From CAXBID01 sp963815305 (GTDB lineage Bacteria > Bacteroidota > Bacteroidia > Flavobacteriales > Flavobacteriaceae), in contig CAWFFW010000002.1 in NCBI GenBank assembly GCA_963815305.1, positions 124,001-188,000 on the forward strand: a stretch of DNA of 64,000 nt, written 5' to 3'. A program made the translations under genes and the position numbers. Below the pieces are notes generated by a model. The model was not told where the DNA came from. It searched no databases and was given only the letters and a program-made list of their open reading frames with translations. Below, one piece after another: positions 43,268 to 52,629 of this stretch (its first letter is position 1; each line of letters opens with the position of its first letter).

Positions 43268-44101
43268 TTAGTTTATACCAATATCGCCTTGGGCAACAAT
43301 GGTACCTGTTTCGTTAGCACTTAAATGCACGTTTATATAACCATTTGCACTTAATATCTCATCATAACCAAAAAAGGCCGTCTGACCATTTAAATTAGCA
43401 ACATTGGTGTTACTCATTCCCGTATTTCCATCGACCACATTAAAGGTAAATATAACAGCGCCTGGAGCGTTAGCTACACTTCCTGAATGAATATGTGCAG
43501 GATGCATTCCATCATCTGGTGTATTCAAAATATTTAATGTAGCAAGTGCTTCACCATTTACACGTTCGTAAAAAGTGGCAGTACCACTAATTCCTGCAAC
43601 AGCCGATTCATTTAATGGATAAACTGTAGATGCACCTGTTAACTCATTTTGACCAATGTCACCTTGAGCTACTAACGTGGTTATCTCTGCAGCACTTAAA
43701 TGCACATTGATATAGCCATCAAAATTCAACAATTCTTCATAGGTTATTGCTGTACCACCTTGGTTTGCATTTAAAGCTGATACTACAATAGTACTAAACC
43801 CTGTATCTCCATTAACCGTCCCTAAAGAGATAGCAACAGCACCACCTTCGGCAGCTGTATTAAAGTGAATATGAGCGGGGTGCATGCCCCCTGCTGGCGT
43901 ACCTGTTAATTGAAGCTGAACTGTTGTTGAGCTATCTTCATTTTCAATAAAAGTTGCTGTACCAGAAATATTTGAATTAATCACTGATTTTAATTCGAAG
44001 GTCTGACTTGCACCAATAAAGAGTACTGGATCATCATCACTACAGCTGGTTAAAAATAAAACGGGTAAGGCTAATAACATGCTTAAAATTTTCTTTTTCA
44101 T
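43268..44101 (-). CDS. CHRD-domain lipoprotein (two repeats)
   Basis: 277 residues from the ATG at 44101. Lipobox FLTSC (Cys20). Two CHRD repeats: GMHPAHIHFNTAAEGG... with GYINVHLSAAEITTLVAQGDIG, and GMHPAHIHSGSVANAPG... with GYINVHLSANETGTIVAQGDIG. CHRD domains are beta-sandwich surface domains named after chordin. Bacterial function unknown; the paired His residues suggest metal binding. Own terminator downstream. Confidence 0.87.
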   Translation of the reverse strand: MKKKILSMLLALPVLFLTSCSDDDPVLFIGASQTFELKSVINSNISGTATFIENEDSSTTVQLQLTGTPAGGMHPAHIHFNTAAEGGAVAISLGTVNGDTGFSTIVVSALNANQGGTAITYEELLNFDGYINVHLSAAEITTLVAQGDIGQNELTGASTVYPLNESAVAGISGTATFYERVNGEALATLNILNTPDDGMHPAHIHSGSVANAPGAVIFTFNVVDGNTGMSNTNVANLNGQTAFFGYDEILSANGYINVHLSANETGTIVAQGDIGIN

Positions 44102-44242
44102 AATTTTTAAATTTAAGTTCACGACAAAGATATATAGAGTCGTAAATTGTTTTTTGCTTTAATAGTTTAAATATTGATTCATTTGATAGGTCTTAAATAA
44201 CAGATACATAAATTTTAACTATTTTGGATTAAAATTTATAGT

Positions 44243-44920
44243 ATGAAACACATGGTTGTACTTACTGGAGCAGGTATGAGTGCCGAAAGTGGTATTAAAA
44301 CATTTAGAGATGCTGATGGATTATGGGAAGGACACGACGTTATGGAAGTTGCCACACCTGAGGGTTTTGCTGCAAATCCAGAATTGGTATTAGATTTTTA
44401 TAACAAGCGGAGAAAACAACTTTTTGAGGTTGAACCAAATCAGGCGCATTACGATTTAGCCGAGTTAGAAAAAAAATACAAAGTCTCCATCATCACCCAA
44501 AATGTTGATGATTTACATGAACGTGCTGGAAGTACTCATGTTATTCACTTACATGGAGAATTATTAAAGGTTAGAAGTACTTTTGATATAAATGATATTC
44601 ATGATTGGACAACCGATTTAGTTTTGGGTAATACTTGCAAAAAAGGGCATCAATTGCGCCCTCATATTGTTTGGTTTGGAGAAGATGTCCCTATGATTGA
44701 AAAAGCGGTTAAAATTTGTGAAACTGCTGATATTTTAATCATCATTGGTACATCTCTGCAAGTATATCCTGCAGCAAGCTTAATGCATTATGTTCCAGAA
44801 CATACGGCAATGTACTTTATCGATCCCAAACCAAATATTGAAAGCCAAAGCAATCTTATAGTTATTACTGAAACTGCTACAGTTGGTTTAAAAACACTAA
44901 TAATTGATTATTTAAATTAA
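44243..44920 (+). CDS. cobB: NAD-dependent protein deacylase (SIR2 family)
   Basis: 225 residues. NAD-binding GAGMSAESGIKTFRD, TQNVDDLHERAG, catalytic His in HLHGEL, and IIIGTSLQVYPAASL. The YNKRRKQL segment has the Tyr and Arg that in class III sirtuins recognise acidic acyl groups such as succinyl. Only one Cys remains of the usual four zinc ligands (NTCKKGHQLRPHIVWFGE), as in other short bacterial members. Acts on cytosolic acylated lysines. Confidence 0.9.
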   Translation: MKHMVVLTGAGMSAESGIKTFRDADGLWEGHDVMEVATPEGFAANPELVLDFYNKRRKQLFEVEPNQAHYDLAELEKKYKVSIITQNVDDLHERAGSTHVIHLHGELLKVRSTFDINDIHDWTTDLVLGNTCKKGHQLRPHIVWFGEDVPMIEKAVKICETADILIIIGTSLQVYPAASLMHYVPEHTAMYFIDPKPNIESQSNLIVITETATVGLKTLIIDYLN

Positions 44921-45110
44921 AAAACGGGTTATAAATTAATACTTTTGAAGTTTTGTAAAACGCTCTCAACACCTAATAATTTCTAAAAAATTAAAGGATT
45001 TTGCTTGTTTGATATAGGTCTACTAAATTCCGTTTTCATTTGAGTTAAAAATAAAACGAATTCTATTAAAATAGCACAATCAGTATTTTTTTTACTAAAA
45101 AAATCATCAG

Positions 45111-45118
45111 TATATTTG
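45111..45118 (+). promoter_or_regulatory. Promoter -7 box (TATATTTG) of the egt operon
   Basis: Exact TANNTTTG match 9 bp before the egtB start codon, so the leader is very short. Confidence 0.55.
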
Positions 45119-45126
45119 GTAAACAC

Positions 45127-46272
45127 ATGAGTATATTAAGTATTTATTTAGACACCAGAAAGCAAACTGAATCCATCTGTAAGGATTTAGGCGCTGAAGA
45201 TTACACACCTCAATCTGCTGTATTTGCCAGTCCTCCTAAATGGCATATAGCACATACTACTTGGTTTTTTGAAGAAATGATTCTTAAAAAATTTGTTTCT
45301 GATTATAGAGTTTTCGATGCAGATTTTGGATATTTATTCAATAGTTATTATAACAGTTTTGGCGAACGAATAGAGAGACATCATAGAGGTCTAATAACAC
45401 GTCCTTCTATTGAAAACATATTTAAATATAGAAAATATATTGATGAGCACATTGCGGTACTTCTGAAAACGAATAATAGTCAAACTGTTAAAGATCTTAT
45501 CATTTTAGGTGTTAACCATGAGCAACAGCATCAAGAATTACTATTAACCGATTTAAAATATACCTTTTCATGTAACCCGCTATATCCCAAATTTAGCGAC
45601 AAAAATTTAGTTGAAGATATTAATACTAATTATGGATGGTCGAGTATCGATGAAGGTATTTACCGCATAGGCCATCATGAAAAAACGTTTTGTTTTGATA
45701 ACGAACTCGGAAATCATCGTGTATTTTTAGAACCATTCAAAATCTCAAAACACTTAGTAACCAATGCCGACTTTATAAAATTTATAAATAACGATGGCTA
45801 CAAAAACCCCAACTATTGGCTAGATGATGGGTGGAATTGGATCAATAAAAATAATATAAATAAGCCCTTATATTGGAAAAAAATTGAGAATGATTGGCAA
45901 AACTATACCTTGTCTGGTTTAAAACCTATAAATAACCAATCTATTTTATCACATATATCATTTTATGAAGCGCATGCTTATGCAAATTGGGCAGGTTACA
46001 GGCTACCCACAGAATTTGAATGGGAAGTTGCTTCAAATCAATTTGAATGGAGAAACCGATGGGAATGGACAAATAGTGCCTATCTACCCTATCCAAATTT
46101 TAAAACATTTGAAGGTGCAGCGGGCGAATATAATGGTAAGTTTATGATAAACCTTATGGTGCTTCGAGGCGCATCATCCGCTACAAGTAAAAATCACAGC
46201 AGGCACACCTACCGTAATTTCTTTTCGCCAGATACGCAGTGGCAATTTTCAGGAATTAGACTTGCTGAATAA
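45127..46272 (+). CDS. egtB: EgtB-like sulfoxide synthase
   Basis: 381 residues. N-terminal DinB-like domain with iron ligands: His in KWHIAHTTWFFEE and HX3HXE in NHEQQHQELLLTD. The C-terminal FGE-sulfatase-like domain (about 170-381) ends with ARGASSATS-like LRGASSATSKNHSRHTYRNFF and FSGIRLAE. EgtB joins trimethylhistidine (hercynine) to a thiol donor in ergothioneine synthesis. It heads an operon with egtD, which makes hercynine. No egtA or egtC nearby, so the thiol donor may be cysteine rather than gamma-glutamylcysteine; that is inference. Confidence 0.88.
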   Translation: MSILSIYLDTRKQTESICKDLGAEDYTPQSAVFASPPKWHIAHTTWFFEEMILKKFVSDYRVFDADFGYLFNSYYNSFGERIERHHRGLITRPSIENIFKYRKYIDEHIAVLLKTNNSQTVKDLIILGVNHEQQHQELLLTDLKYTFSCNPLYPKFSDKNLVEDINTNYGWSSIDEGIYRIGHHEKTFCFDNELGNHRVFLEPFKISKHLVTNADFIKFINNDGYKNPNYWLDDGWNWINKNNINKPLYWKKIENDWQNYTLSGLKPINNQSILSHISFYEAHAYANWAGYRLPTEFEWEVASNQFEWRNRWEWTNSAYLPYPNFKTFEGAAGEYNGKFMINLMVLRGASSATSKNHSRHTYRNFFSPDTQWQFSGIRLAE

Positions 46273-46296
46273 CTAGTAATAACTAAAAATAAAATT

Positions 46297-47265
46297 TTGA
46301 CTGAAAAAGTTCTAACTATAAATGAAAGCTTTAAAACCGATGTAAATAAAGGTTTAAGTGCATCACCCAAGCAATTATCTTCTAAATATTTTTATGATGA
46401 AAAAGGGGACGCATTATTTGTAAAAATTATGAATATGCCAGAATATTATCTTACCAATTCTGAATATGATATCTTTAAAAATCAAACCAAAAAATTAGTT
46501 GATGCGTTACATATTGATACTAAAATCGAGTTTGATTTAATCGAGTTAGGAGCAGGAAATGGTATGAAAACCAAAGCACTTTTAAAGTATTTGAAAAATA
46601 ATAATTTTAACTTTAATTTTATTCCGGTTGATATTTCTCAGAACGCATTAGATAACTTAAAAAAAACCATTGAAAAAGAATTGCCTACTATAAATATAAC
46701 AACTAAACAAGGTGATTATTTTCAGGTCTTGGATGATATTAACTTATCTGAAAAACCGAAAGTGATTTTATTTTTAGGATCGAATATTGGAAATATGAGC
46801 GATGATAATGCAGCTTCTTTTTTAAGCAAACTCAGTAGTGTTTTAAATGTGAATGATAACATTATTTTAGGTACAGATTTAACAAAATCTAAAACGATTA
46901 TATTGCCTGCTTATAATGATGCACAAGGTTTTACCAAGCAATTCAATCTTAATTTATTACACAGAATAAATATTGAATTAGGCGCTGATTTTGATTTAGA
47001 ATATTTCGAGCATCAACCAGAATATAACGAGAAAGAGGGTGTTGCGCTTAGTTATTTAATAAGCTCAAAACATCAAACTGTATTCGTGAAAGCATTAAAA
47101 AAAAGTTTTGAATTTAAAAAAGGTGAACGCATACATACTGAAAGATCTAGAAAATATAATGATGATATTTTAAAAAAAATACTGAAAAATTCTGGACTAG
47201 AAATTATTGATAAGTTATTAGATTCTAAAAAATATTTTGCTGACTATATTTTAAACAAAGTATAA
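46297..47265 (+). CDS. egtD: L-histidine N-alpha-methyltransferase EgtD
   Basis: 322 residues from a TTG. Trimethylates histidine to hercynine. Family motifs: PKQLSSKYFYDEKGDALFVKI, PEYYLTNSEYDIF, SAM motif LIELGAGNGMKTKALL, VDISQNAL, FLGSNIGNMS and GTDLTKSKTIILPAYND. It lies 24 bp after egtB and 2 bp before the racemase-like gene, so the three are one operon. Confidence 0.9.
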   Translation: MTEKVLTINESFKTDVNKGLSASPKQLSSKYFYDEKGDALFVKIMNMPEYYLTNSEYDIFKNQTKKLVDALHIDTKIEFDLIELGAGNGMKTKALLKYLKNNNFNFNFIPVDISQNALDNLKKTIEKELPTINITTKQGDYFQVLDDINLSEKPKVILFLGSNIGNMSDDNAASFLSKLSSVLNVNDNIILGTDLTKSKTIILPAYNDAQGFTKQFNLNLLHRINIELGADFDLEYFEHQPEYNEKEGVALSYLISSKHQTVFVKALKKSFEFKKGERIHTERSRKYNDDILKKILKNSGLEIIDKLLDSKKYFADYILNKV

Positions 47266-47267
47266 TT

Positions 47268-47945
47268 TTGAATATTTACAGTCCCAAAATAGGAATTTTA
47301 GGTTTAGGAAGTAGAAGTACATTATTTTATATTGAAAACCTTAATAATATTTACAATAAACGTTTCGGTAGCTACCATTCGTTTCCTTGCCTAATCTATA
47401 ATGTAGATTTTAATACCATTAATCCACACCTACCAGATAAATTTGATAAACTTATACCAACATTAAAAAATCATCTCACCAACATATTTAATTTAAAAAT
47501 AAATTACTGTCTCATACCAAACATCACGCTTCATGAAACTTATGATTTAGCTAATCTTAGTTATAACATTTGTCATCCCATTAAGCTTACGGTAGATTAT
47601 CTGACAGCTCATAAAATAAATAAAGTCGTCTTATTTGGTTCAAAATACACCATGACTTCAAACTATATAAAATCTAATCTCAAAAAAAACCATATTGCAG
47701 TTATACTTCCCGATGAACAGGATATGGCTAACATCGATATATTAAGACAAAAGCTGTACAATTACACAGAATCGAAAACAGATATAGAAAACTATAAACT
47801 ATTAATTAAAAAGTATTCTGGAAACACTCCTATTTTAATTAGTTGTACAGAACTCTCCATTTTAAATGATGACATTGAAAATTTAGGTACCATCATTGAT
47901 TGTGCTTTTCTTCAAATAGAACATGCTATTAATCTATCTGTTTAA
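47268..47945 (+). CDS. Asp/Glu racemase-fold protein in the egt operon
   Basis: 225 residues from a TTG. The racemase fold shows KIGILGLGSRSTLFYIENLNN at the N-terminus, PNITLHE in place of the first catalytic motif (usually PCNTAH), and ISCTELS for the second (usual CTE). The first catalytic Cys is replaced, the second is kept, so two-base racemisation is unlikely; lyase or isomerase chemistry with one Cys is possible. Position after egtB-egtD suggests a role in thiohistidine metabolism, for example the missing C-S lyase step, but this is speculative. Confidence 0.72.
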   Translation: MNIYSPKIGILGLGSRSTLFYIENLNNIYNKRFGSYHSFPCLIYNVDFNTINPHLPDKFDKLIPTLKNHLTNIFNLKINYCLIPNITLHETYDLANLSYNICHPIKLTVDYLTAHKINKVVLFGSKYTMTSNYIKSNLKKNHIAVILPDEQDMANIDILRQKLYNYTESKTDIENYKLLIKKYSGNTPILISCTELSILNDDIENLGTIIDCAFLQIEHAINLSV

Positions 47946-47950
47946 AACAT

Positions 47951-49192
47951 CTATTTTTTATTTTTCTCCTCAATCCATCTGCTCATAAATTTTGTGCTTT
48001 GTAAAGTATGATGCTGTAGTATTTGACCAGTAAAGTTTTTTAGTCGATTAATTTGGAGTAAATCAATGGACTCCTCAATTCTAGTAATAAATTTTTTTCG
48101 AAAATGGCTTTTATTAAATCGAGTATTAATAATTTGAAATCCGTTATGCTGCTTATTATTCCAGGTTTTTTCATCAGTGTATAATTGGACTGCTTTATCA
48201 GCAAAATCTTGTGGGTGGTCTTCTATAAATCCGTTCGCTTCAAAATTCCCAAAAATACCTTCAGCACCAACGCTTGTTGTTACACAAGGTGTTCCGCTTT
48301 TCATGGCATCAATAAGTTTCCCTTTTAAGCCTGCCCCAAATTGAATGGGAGTTATACATACTTTAGCCTGCTGCATCACTTTATTTACATCTTCAGCAAA
48401 ACCTTTTACCAAAAATCCTTCCTTTTCATTAAGTAACTGATTTACTTTTTGAGACACATAAGCACCATAAATATGCAATTCGGCTTTAGGCAGTTGTTTT
48501 CTAATGAATGGCCAAATGATTTCTTTTAAATATAAAATAGCGTTGTAATTAGGTTCGTGCAGAAAATTCCCTATCGTTATAAAATGGTTTCTATCTGCAA
48601 ACCTAGTAAGCTCTTTAATGGTTTTATTTTCGACTTCATCGAGCATAAATGGCAAATATATTAAAAGCGATTCGTCAACCTTGAAATCATTTTTGAGAAG
48701 CTCCATTTCAGCTTCTGAAATTATTAAGCTTAAATCACTTCTGTAAATACTTGCTATTTCTCGTTTTGCCGTATTGTTAAACAAATAAGTTTTTTTATCA
48801 AAGGGTTTATGATCTTTAAAGGCTTGCTGCCTGCCTCTTCTTAAACTATGTAAATCTTCAGTGTCCAAAATTCGCAAAGCATTCGGGCAGTGTTCAGCAA
48901 CGCGCCAACCAAATTGCTCTTCAATCATAAAACGATCAAATAAAACAACCTTTGGGTTAAGTTCTTTTATAAAAATATCAAAACTAGAATGGTTTAATTC
49001 TATCGAAACTTGATGGACTCTAATGGAAGTTAAATCGAAAGCATTCTCGCTTTTCCCACAAGCGCTAGCAAAGGTTATTTGGTAATTGTTACTCTGGAAA
49101 GCTTCAATTAATTGTATCATTCTACTGCCAGCGGCAGAACTTTTAGGTTCAGGCCATACAAAACCGATAATTAAAAGTTTGTTTTTTACCAC
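47951..49192 (-). CDS. Glycosyltransferase, GT-B fold (GT4-like)
   Basis: 413 residues. N-terminal Rossmann half starts KLLIIGFVWPEPKSSAAGSRM; C-terminal donor-binding half has GNFLHEPNYNAILYL, HIYGAYV, VKGFAEDVNKVMQQAKVCITPIQFGAGLKGKLIDAMKSGTPCVTTSVGAEGI, the usual pattern of a GT4/GT1 nucleotide-sugar site. Cytosolic enzyme of unknown acceptor. Ends convergent with the egt operon, 5 bp apart. Confidence 0.85.
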   Translation of the reverse strand: MVKNKLLIIGFVWPEPKSSAAGSRMIQLIEAFQSNNYQITFASACGKSENAFDLTSIRVHQVSIELNHSSFDIFIKELNPKVVLFDRFMIEEQFGWRVAEHCPNALRILDTEDLHSLRRGRQQAFKDHKPFDKKTYLFNNTAKREIASIYRSDLSLIISEAEMELLKNDFKVDESLLIYLPFMLDEVENKTIKELTRFADRNHFITIGNFLHEPNYNAILYLKEIIWPFIRKQLPKAELHIYGAYVSQKVNQLLNEKEGFLVKGFAEDVNKVMQQAKVCITPIQFGAGLKGKLIDAMKSGTPCVTTSVGAEGIFGNFEANGFIEDHPQDFADKAVQLYTDEKTWNNKQHNGFQIINTRFNKSHFRKKFITRIEESIDLLQINRLKNFTGQILQHHTLQSTKFMSRWIEEKNKK

Positions 49193-49231
49193 GAATATAC
49201 CAATGATTACACCTTTATTACTGAATACTAC

Positions 49232-49705
49232 CTACTGAGGACTTGGTAATAAACCGTATTTAACACGTACTTTTTTAGCCCAATCTATAACAGAATTTAT
49301 TTGCACGTCATTGAGTTTTGCTTCACGATGTACCCAAGTATAAACATTAAGCGGCATCTCCTTATCTTCAACCATTTCGATAAGCTCTTCAAATTTATGG
49401 TCTTTTCGTTTAACTGAATTCCCCTCCCAATTGGAAACATTGAAATGTTTTTTACCATCTTTAATATGTTCATCCAACCAATAATTTATAGGGGTAATTT
49501 CATGATACCAAGGGTAACGAGTCACATCGCTATGGCAATCGTAACAGGTTTCTTTCAAAATAACTTTAACATTTTCAGGTGGATTTGTTTCCTGTAAGAA
49601 AGCATCAATAGAAGCTATATTGCCCTGATTCTTTTCTGGTTTGAAAAATTGAGCTATTAAAAACAAAGCTAACAAGATAAAGAGTATCTTTTTTACTATT
49701 TTCAT
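49232..49705 (-). CDS. Haem-binding domain protein
   Basis: 157 residues. N-terminal anchor or signal (ILFILLALFLIAQFF). The CYDCH motif (about residue 54, ETCYDCHSDVTRYPWYHEITPINYWL) is a c-type haem attachment site, in the setting of the Haem_bd family common in Bacteroidetes; Met or His later in the chain (DKEMPLNVYTWVHREA) may be the second ligand. Periplasmic. 39 bp downstream of it lies the glycosyltransferase gene on the same strand. Confidence 0.87.
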   Translation of the reverse strand: MKIVKKILFILLALFLIAQFFKPEKNQGNIASIDAFLQETNPPENVKVILKETCYDCHSDVTRYPWYHEITPINYWLDEHIKDGKKHFNVSNWEGNSVKRKDHKFEELIEMVEDKEMPLNVYTWVHREAKLNDVQINSVIDWAKKVRVKYGLLPSPQ

Positions 49706-49765
49706 GGTTTGAAATTTATCTATTGTAATGTCAATACAGAAATTTAAAAATAGTGAAATTATCGG

Positions 49766-50341
49766 ATGAATGTAGAGGATTTCTATAAAGAATTGAGTGC
49801 CGTAAATGCATCTCGCGAAAATCGATTAAAATATGCTAAAATAGTTTTAAACGATTTAAGTTTATTCCCAAAATTAGTAGATATTTTATTTATGGTAGAT
49901 GATAAAGTATCCTATCGTGCGGCTTGGGTTTTCGAGTTTGTTTGTACAGATTATATTTACGCTATTGTTCCCCATTTGGATACATTCACCAATAATCTGA
50001 AAAGGCTTAACTTTGATTCTGCAGTGCGTCCGGTAGCAAAAGTATGTGAAATTATTGCTAAAACATACTATTCTAAACAAGCAAATACGCTACAAAAAAC
50101 ATTAAATTCTAAACACATTGAAGATATTGTTGAGGCTTGTTTTGATTGGATGATTAGCAAGCATAAAGTAGCACCCAAAGCATACTCGATGGAAACTCTG
50201 TACTTATTTGGTAATGAGCTTAAATGGATTCATAAAGAACTTGTTTTAATAATAGAACAAGATTTCGCATCCCAAAGTGCCGGTTATAAAGCAAGAGCTA
50301 AACGGACATTAAACAAAATAAAGGAAAAGAATAGAAAGTAA
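49766..50341 (+). CDS. Conserved helical-repeat protein upstream of purB
   Basis: 191 residues, all helical and without signal or membrane segment: LFPKLVDILFMVDDKVSYRAAWVFEFVCTDYIYAIVPHL has HEAT-like periodicity. Homologues in Flavobacteriaceae sit next to purB and are sometimes wrongly named adenylosuccinate lyase, but no lyase motif is present. Function unknown. Confidence 0.72.
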   Translation: MNVEDFYKELSAVNASRENRLKYAKIVLNDLSLFPKLVDILFMVDDKVSYRAAWVFEFVCTDYIYAIVPHLDTFTNNLKRLNFDSAVRPVAKVCEIIAKTYYSKQANTLQKTLNSKHIEDIVEACFDWMISKHKVAPKAYSMETLYLFGNELKWIHKELVLIIEQDFASQSAGYKARAKRTLNKIKEKNRK

Positions 50342-50426
50342 TATTTCTATTCTTTAAATATCGTATTTTTTTAGAGCAGCAATTAAAACTTCTATGTTCT
50401 GCCTTCTGTCTTCTGCCTAAAAAAAC

Positions 50427-50434
50427 TATCTTTG
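50427..50434 (+). promoter_or_regulatory. Promoter -7 box (TATCTTTG) of purB
   Basis: Exact TANNTTTG match, 23 bp before the purB start. Confidence 0.6.
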
Positions 50435-50457
50435 CACCTTCTTAAAACAACATCCAA

Positions 50458-51801
50458 ATGTCATTATCAACGCTAAATGCCATCTCTCCAATTGATGGAA
50501 GATATAGAAATAAAGTTGACCAATTAGCACCTTTTTTCTCAGAGGAAGCTTTAATAAAATACCGTGTTTTAATTGAAATAGAATATTTTATTGCACTTTG
50601 TGAAATCCCGCTACCTCAACTCGCTTCTGTAGATGCGACTATTTTTGATGATTTAAGAAAGATATATAATAATTTTTCTTCTGAAGATGCACTTTCCATT
50701 AAAAAAATTGAAAATGTAACAAACCATGATGTAAAAGCGGTTGAATATTTTATAAAAGAAAAATTTGATGCATTAAATTTATCTCAATATAAAGAGTTTA
50801 TTCATTTCGGTTTAACGTCTCAAGACATTAATAATACAGCAATTCCTTTAAGTATTAAGGACGCTATGAATGATGTTTATGTTCCTGAATATTCACAACT
50901 TTTAAAGCGACTAAAAACATTATCTACAGACTGGGCGGCTATACCTATGCTTGCTAGAACGCATGGACAACCTGCCTCTCCTACCCGACTTGGAAAAGAA
51001 ATTAACGTTTTTGTAGTACGCTTAGAAGAACAATTTAATTTATTAAATGATATACCAAGTGCTGCAAAATTTGGTGGTGCAACAGGTAATTTTAATGCGC
51101 ACCATGTCGCGTATCCAAATATAGATTGGAAGGCTTTTGGTAGCCGTTTTATTCAAGAAAAATTAGGGTTGCAACACTCGTTCCCCACAACACAAATTGA
51201 ACATTACGATCACATGGCTGCTTTATTTGATAATTTAAAACGTATTAATACCATACTTATTGATTTAGATCGAGATATATGGACCTATGTTTCGATGGAC
51301 TATTTTAAGCAAAAAATAAAAGCTGGTGAAGTAGGTAGTTCCGCTATGCCACATAAAGTAAATCCCATCGATTTTGAAAATTCTGAAGGAAACTTAGGAA
51401 TGGCTAATGCCATTTTTGAACACTTATCTGCTAAACTTCCTATTTCTAGGTTACAGCGAGATTTAACAGATAGTACGGTTTTACGAAATGTTGGTGTGCC
51501 TTTTGGACATACGTTAATTGGCTTTAAATCTACTTTAAAGGGATTAAACAAATTATTATTGAATGAAAAGAAATTTGCAGAAGACTTAGAAAACAATTGG
51601 GCAGTTGTTGCCGAAGCTATACAAACTATATTACGCCGAGAAGCCTACCCAAATCCTTATGAAGCTTTAAAAGGTTTAACACGAACCAACGAAAAAATAA
51701 ACCAAACTTCTATTTCAAATTTTATTGATTCATTAGATGTTTCTGATACAATAAAAGCTGAATTAAAGCGTATAACTCCTAGTAATTATACTGGAATATA
51801 A
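50458..51801 (+). CDS. purB: Adenylosuccinate lyase
   Basis: 447 residues. Cleaves adenylosuccinate and SAICAR in purine synthesis. Seen: SPIDGRYRNKVDQL at the N-terminus, TNHDVKAVEYFIK, HFGLTSQDINNTA, ARTHGQPASPTRLGKE, and the fumarase/aspartase signature GSSAMPHKVNPIDFENSEGN. Length and motifs match the long PurB type of E. coli. Probably co-transcribed with the small membrane protein that follows (9 bp gap). Confidence 0.96.
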   Translation: MSLSTLNAISPIDGRYRNKVDQLAPFFSEEALIKYRVLIEIEYFIALCEIPLPQLASVDATIFDDLRKIYNNFSSEDALSIKKIENVTNHDVKAVEYFIKEKFDALNLSQYKEFIHFGLTSQDINNTAIPLSIKDAMNDVYVPEYSQLLKRLKTLSTDWAAIPMLARTHGQPASPTRLGKEINVFVVRLEEQFNLLNDIPSAAKFGGATGNFNAHHVAYPNIDWKAFGSRFIQEKLGLQHSFPTTQIEHYDHMAALFDNLKRINTILIDLDRDIWTYVSMDYFKQKIKAGEVGSSAMPHKVNPIDFENSEGNLGMANAIFEHLSAKLPISRLQRDLTDSTVLRNVGVPFGHTLIGFKSTLKGLNKLLLNEKKFAEDLENNWAVVAEAIQTILRREAYPNPYEALKGLTRTNEKINQTSISNFIDSLDVSDTIKAELKRITPSNYTGI

Positions 51802-51810
51802 ATATTGAGT

Positions 51811-52011
51811 ATGATAAGTGACAAACAATCTTTAGTGCTTTGTGGTGTTATGGCTGCTGGTTTGTTTGTTGGTGGTATTCTTGAAATTTTAGATAATTTC
51901 ATAGTACTCACTATATTAACGCTGGTATTTTCAACAATAATAATAAACTTATTTTTCCTAAAAAGGAATCCGGAAGAAGAGAAAGAGAACGAGAACGAGA
52001 TTGAAGAATAA
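51811..52011 (+). CDS. Two-TM small membrane protein
   Basis: 66 residues from the ATG at 51811. Hydrophobic stretches LVLCGVMAAGLFVGGILEIL and FIVLTILTLVFSTIIINLFFL, then an acidic tail NPEEEKENENEIEE. Not recognised. Followed by a strong convergent terminator. Confidence 0.6.
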   Translation: MISDKQSLVLCGVMAAGLFVGGILEILDNFIVLTILTLVFSTIIINLFFLKRNPEEEKENENEIEE

Positions 52012-52020
52012 AATGATATA

Positions 52021-52056
52021 ATAGAAAAGGTTCACCAAATGGTGAACCTTTTCTAT
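52021..52056. terminator. Bidirectional terminator
   Basis: Perfect 16 bp stem, arms ATAGAAAAGGTTCACC and its complement, loop AAAT, between the convergent purB unit and the DUF4252 operon. Confidence 0.9.
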
Positions 52057-52071
52057 TTAAACTAGAATTTT

Positions 52072-52617
52072 TTATTTAAAGAAATTCATAATATTTTCAA
52101 TCTGTTTTTCATCAATATCCGCCTTCTGCATAGCACCCATTAAAGTTACCATTTTATCTGGACTCATATTATCACCCAACACCCTAACAACTGCAAAACC
52201 CATATCTTCAGAGCTTCCAAAAACAACAACTTCATCGGCTTCCTCATCATCTCCAATATATTTTACAACTATTTTATTGCCCTTATCATTAAACTCCATT
52301 AAGTCTTTATATTTAGCGTCGTTTAAAATAGTTTTTACGGTTTCAATTTCTGCTTGAAGTTCTTCTGCGTTATTTTCATCGGCTTTATAGCCTAAAAAAT
52401 TAAGTTTACTTACCGAATTATAGGCTTCCTTTTGTTCCTCTGTAAATTCAGTTTGATCAACATTTATCATAGATAATGGTAAATCCTGAGATATAAAATT
52501 TTTAGTTTCTTGGTTGTCTACAAAATAGCGTTGTAAACTAACACCGCTGCTGCAGCTTACTAAAAAAGCTGCTGCAACTAAGGTGTATAGTATTTGATTG
52601 ATGATTTTTTGGTTCAT
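52072..52617 (-). CDS. DUF4252-family lipoprotein
   Basis: 181 residues. Lipobox FLVSC (Cys22). The rest fits DUF4252 (periplasmic, function unknown): RYFVDNQETKNFISQDLPLSMINV, ...YKDLMEFNDKGNKIVVKYIGDDEEADEVVVFG. Last gene of a four-gene operon led by an ECF sigma factor, with 12 bp to the previous gene. Confidence 0.82.
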   Translation of the reverse strand: MNQKIINQILYTLVAAAFLVSCSSGVSLQRYFVDNQETKNFISQDLPLSMINVDQTEFTEEQKEAYNSVSKLNFLGYKADENNAEELQAEIETVKTILNDAKYKDLMEFNDKGNKIVVKYIGDDEEADEVVVFGSSEDMGFAVVRVLGDNMSPDKMVTLMGAMQKADIDEKQIENIMNFFK

Positions 52618-52629
52618 GATTAATCCTTT

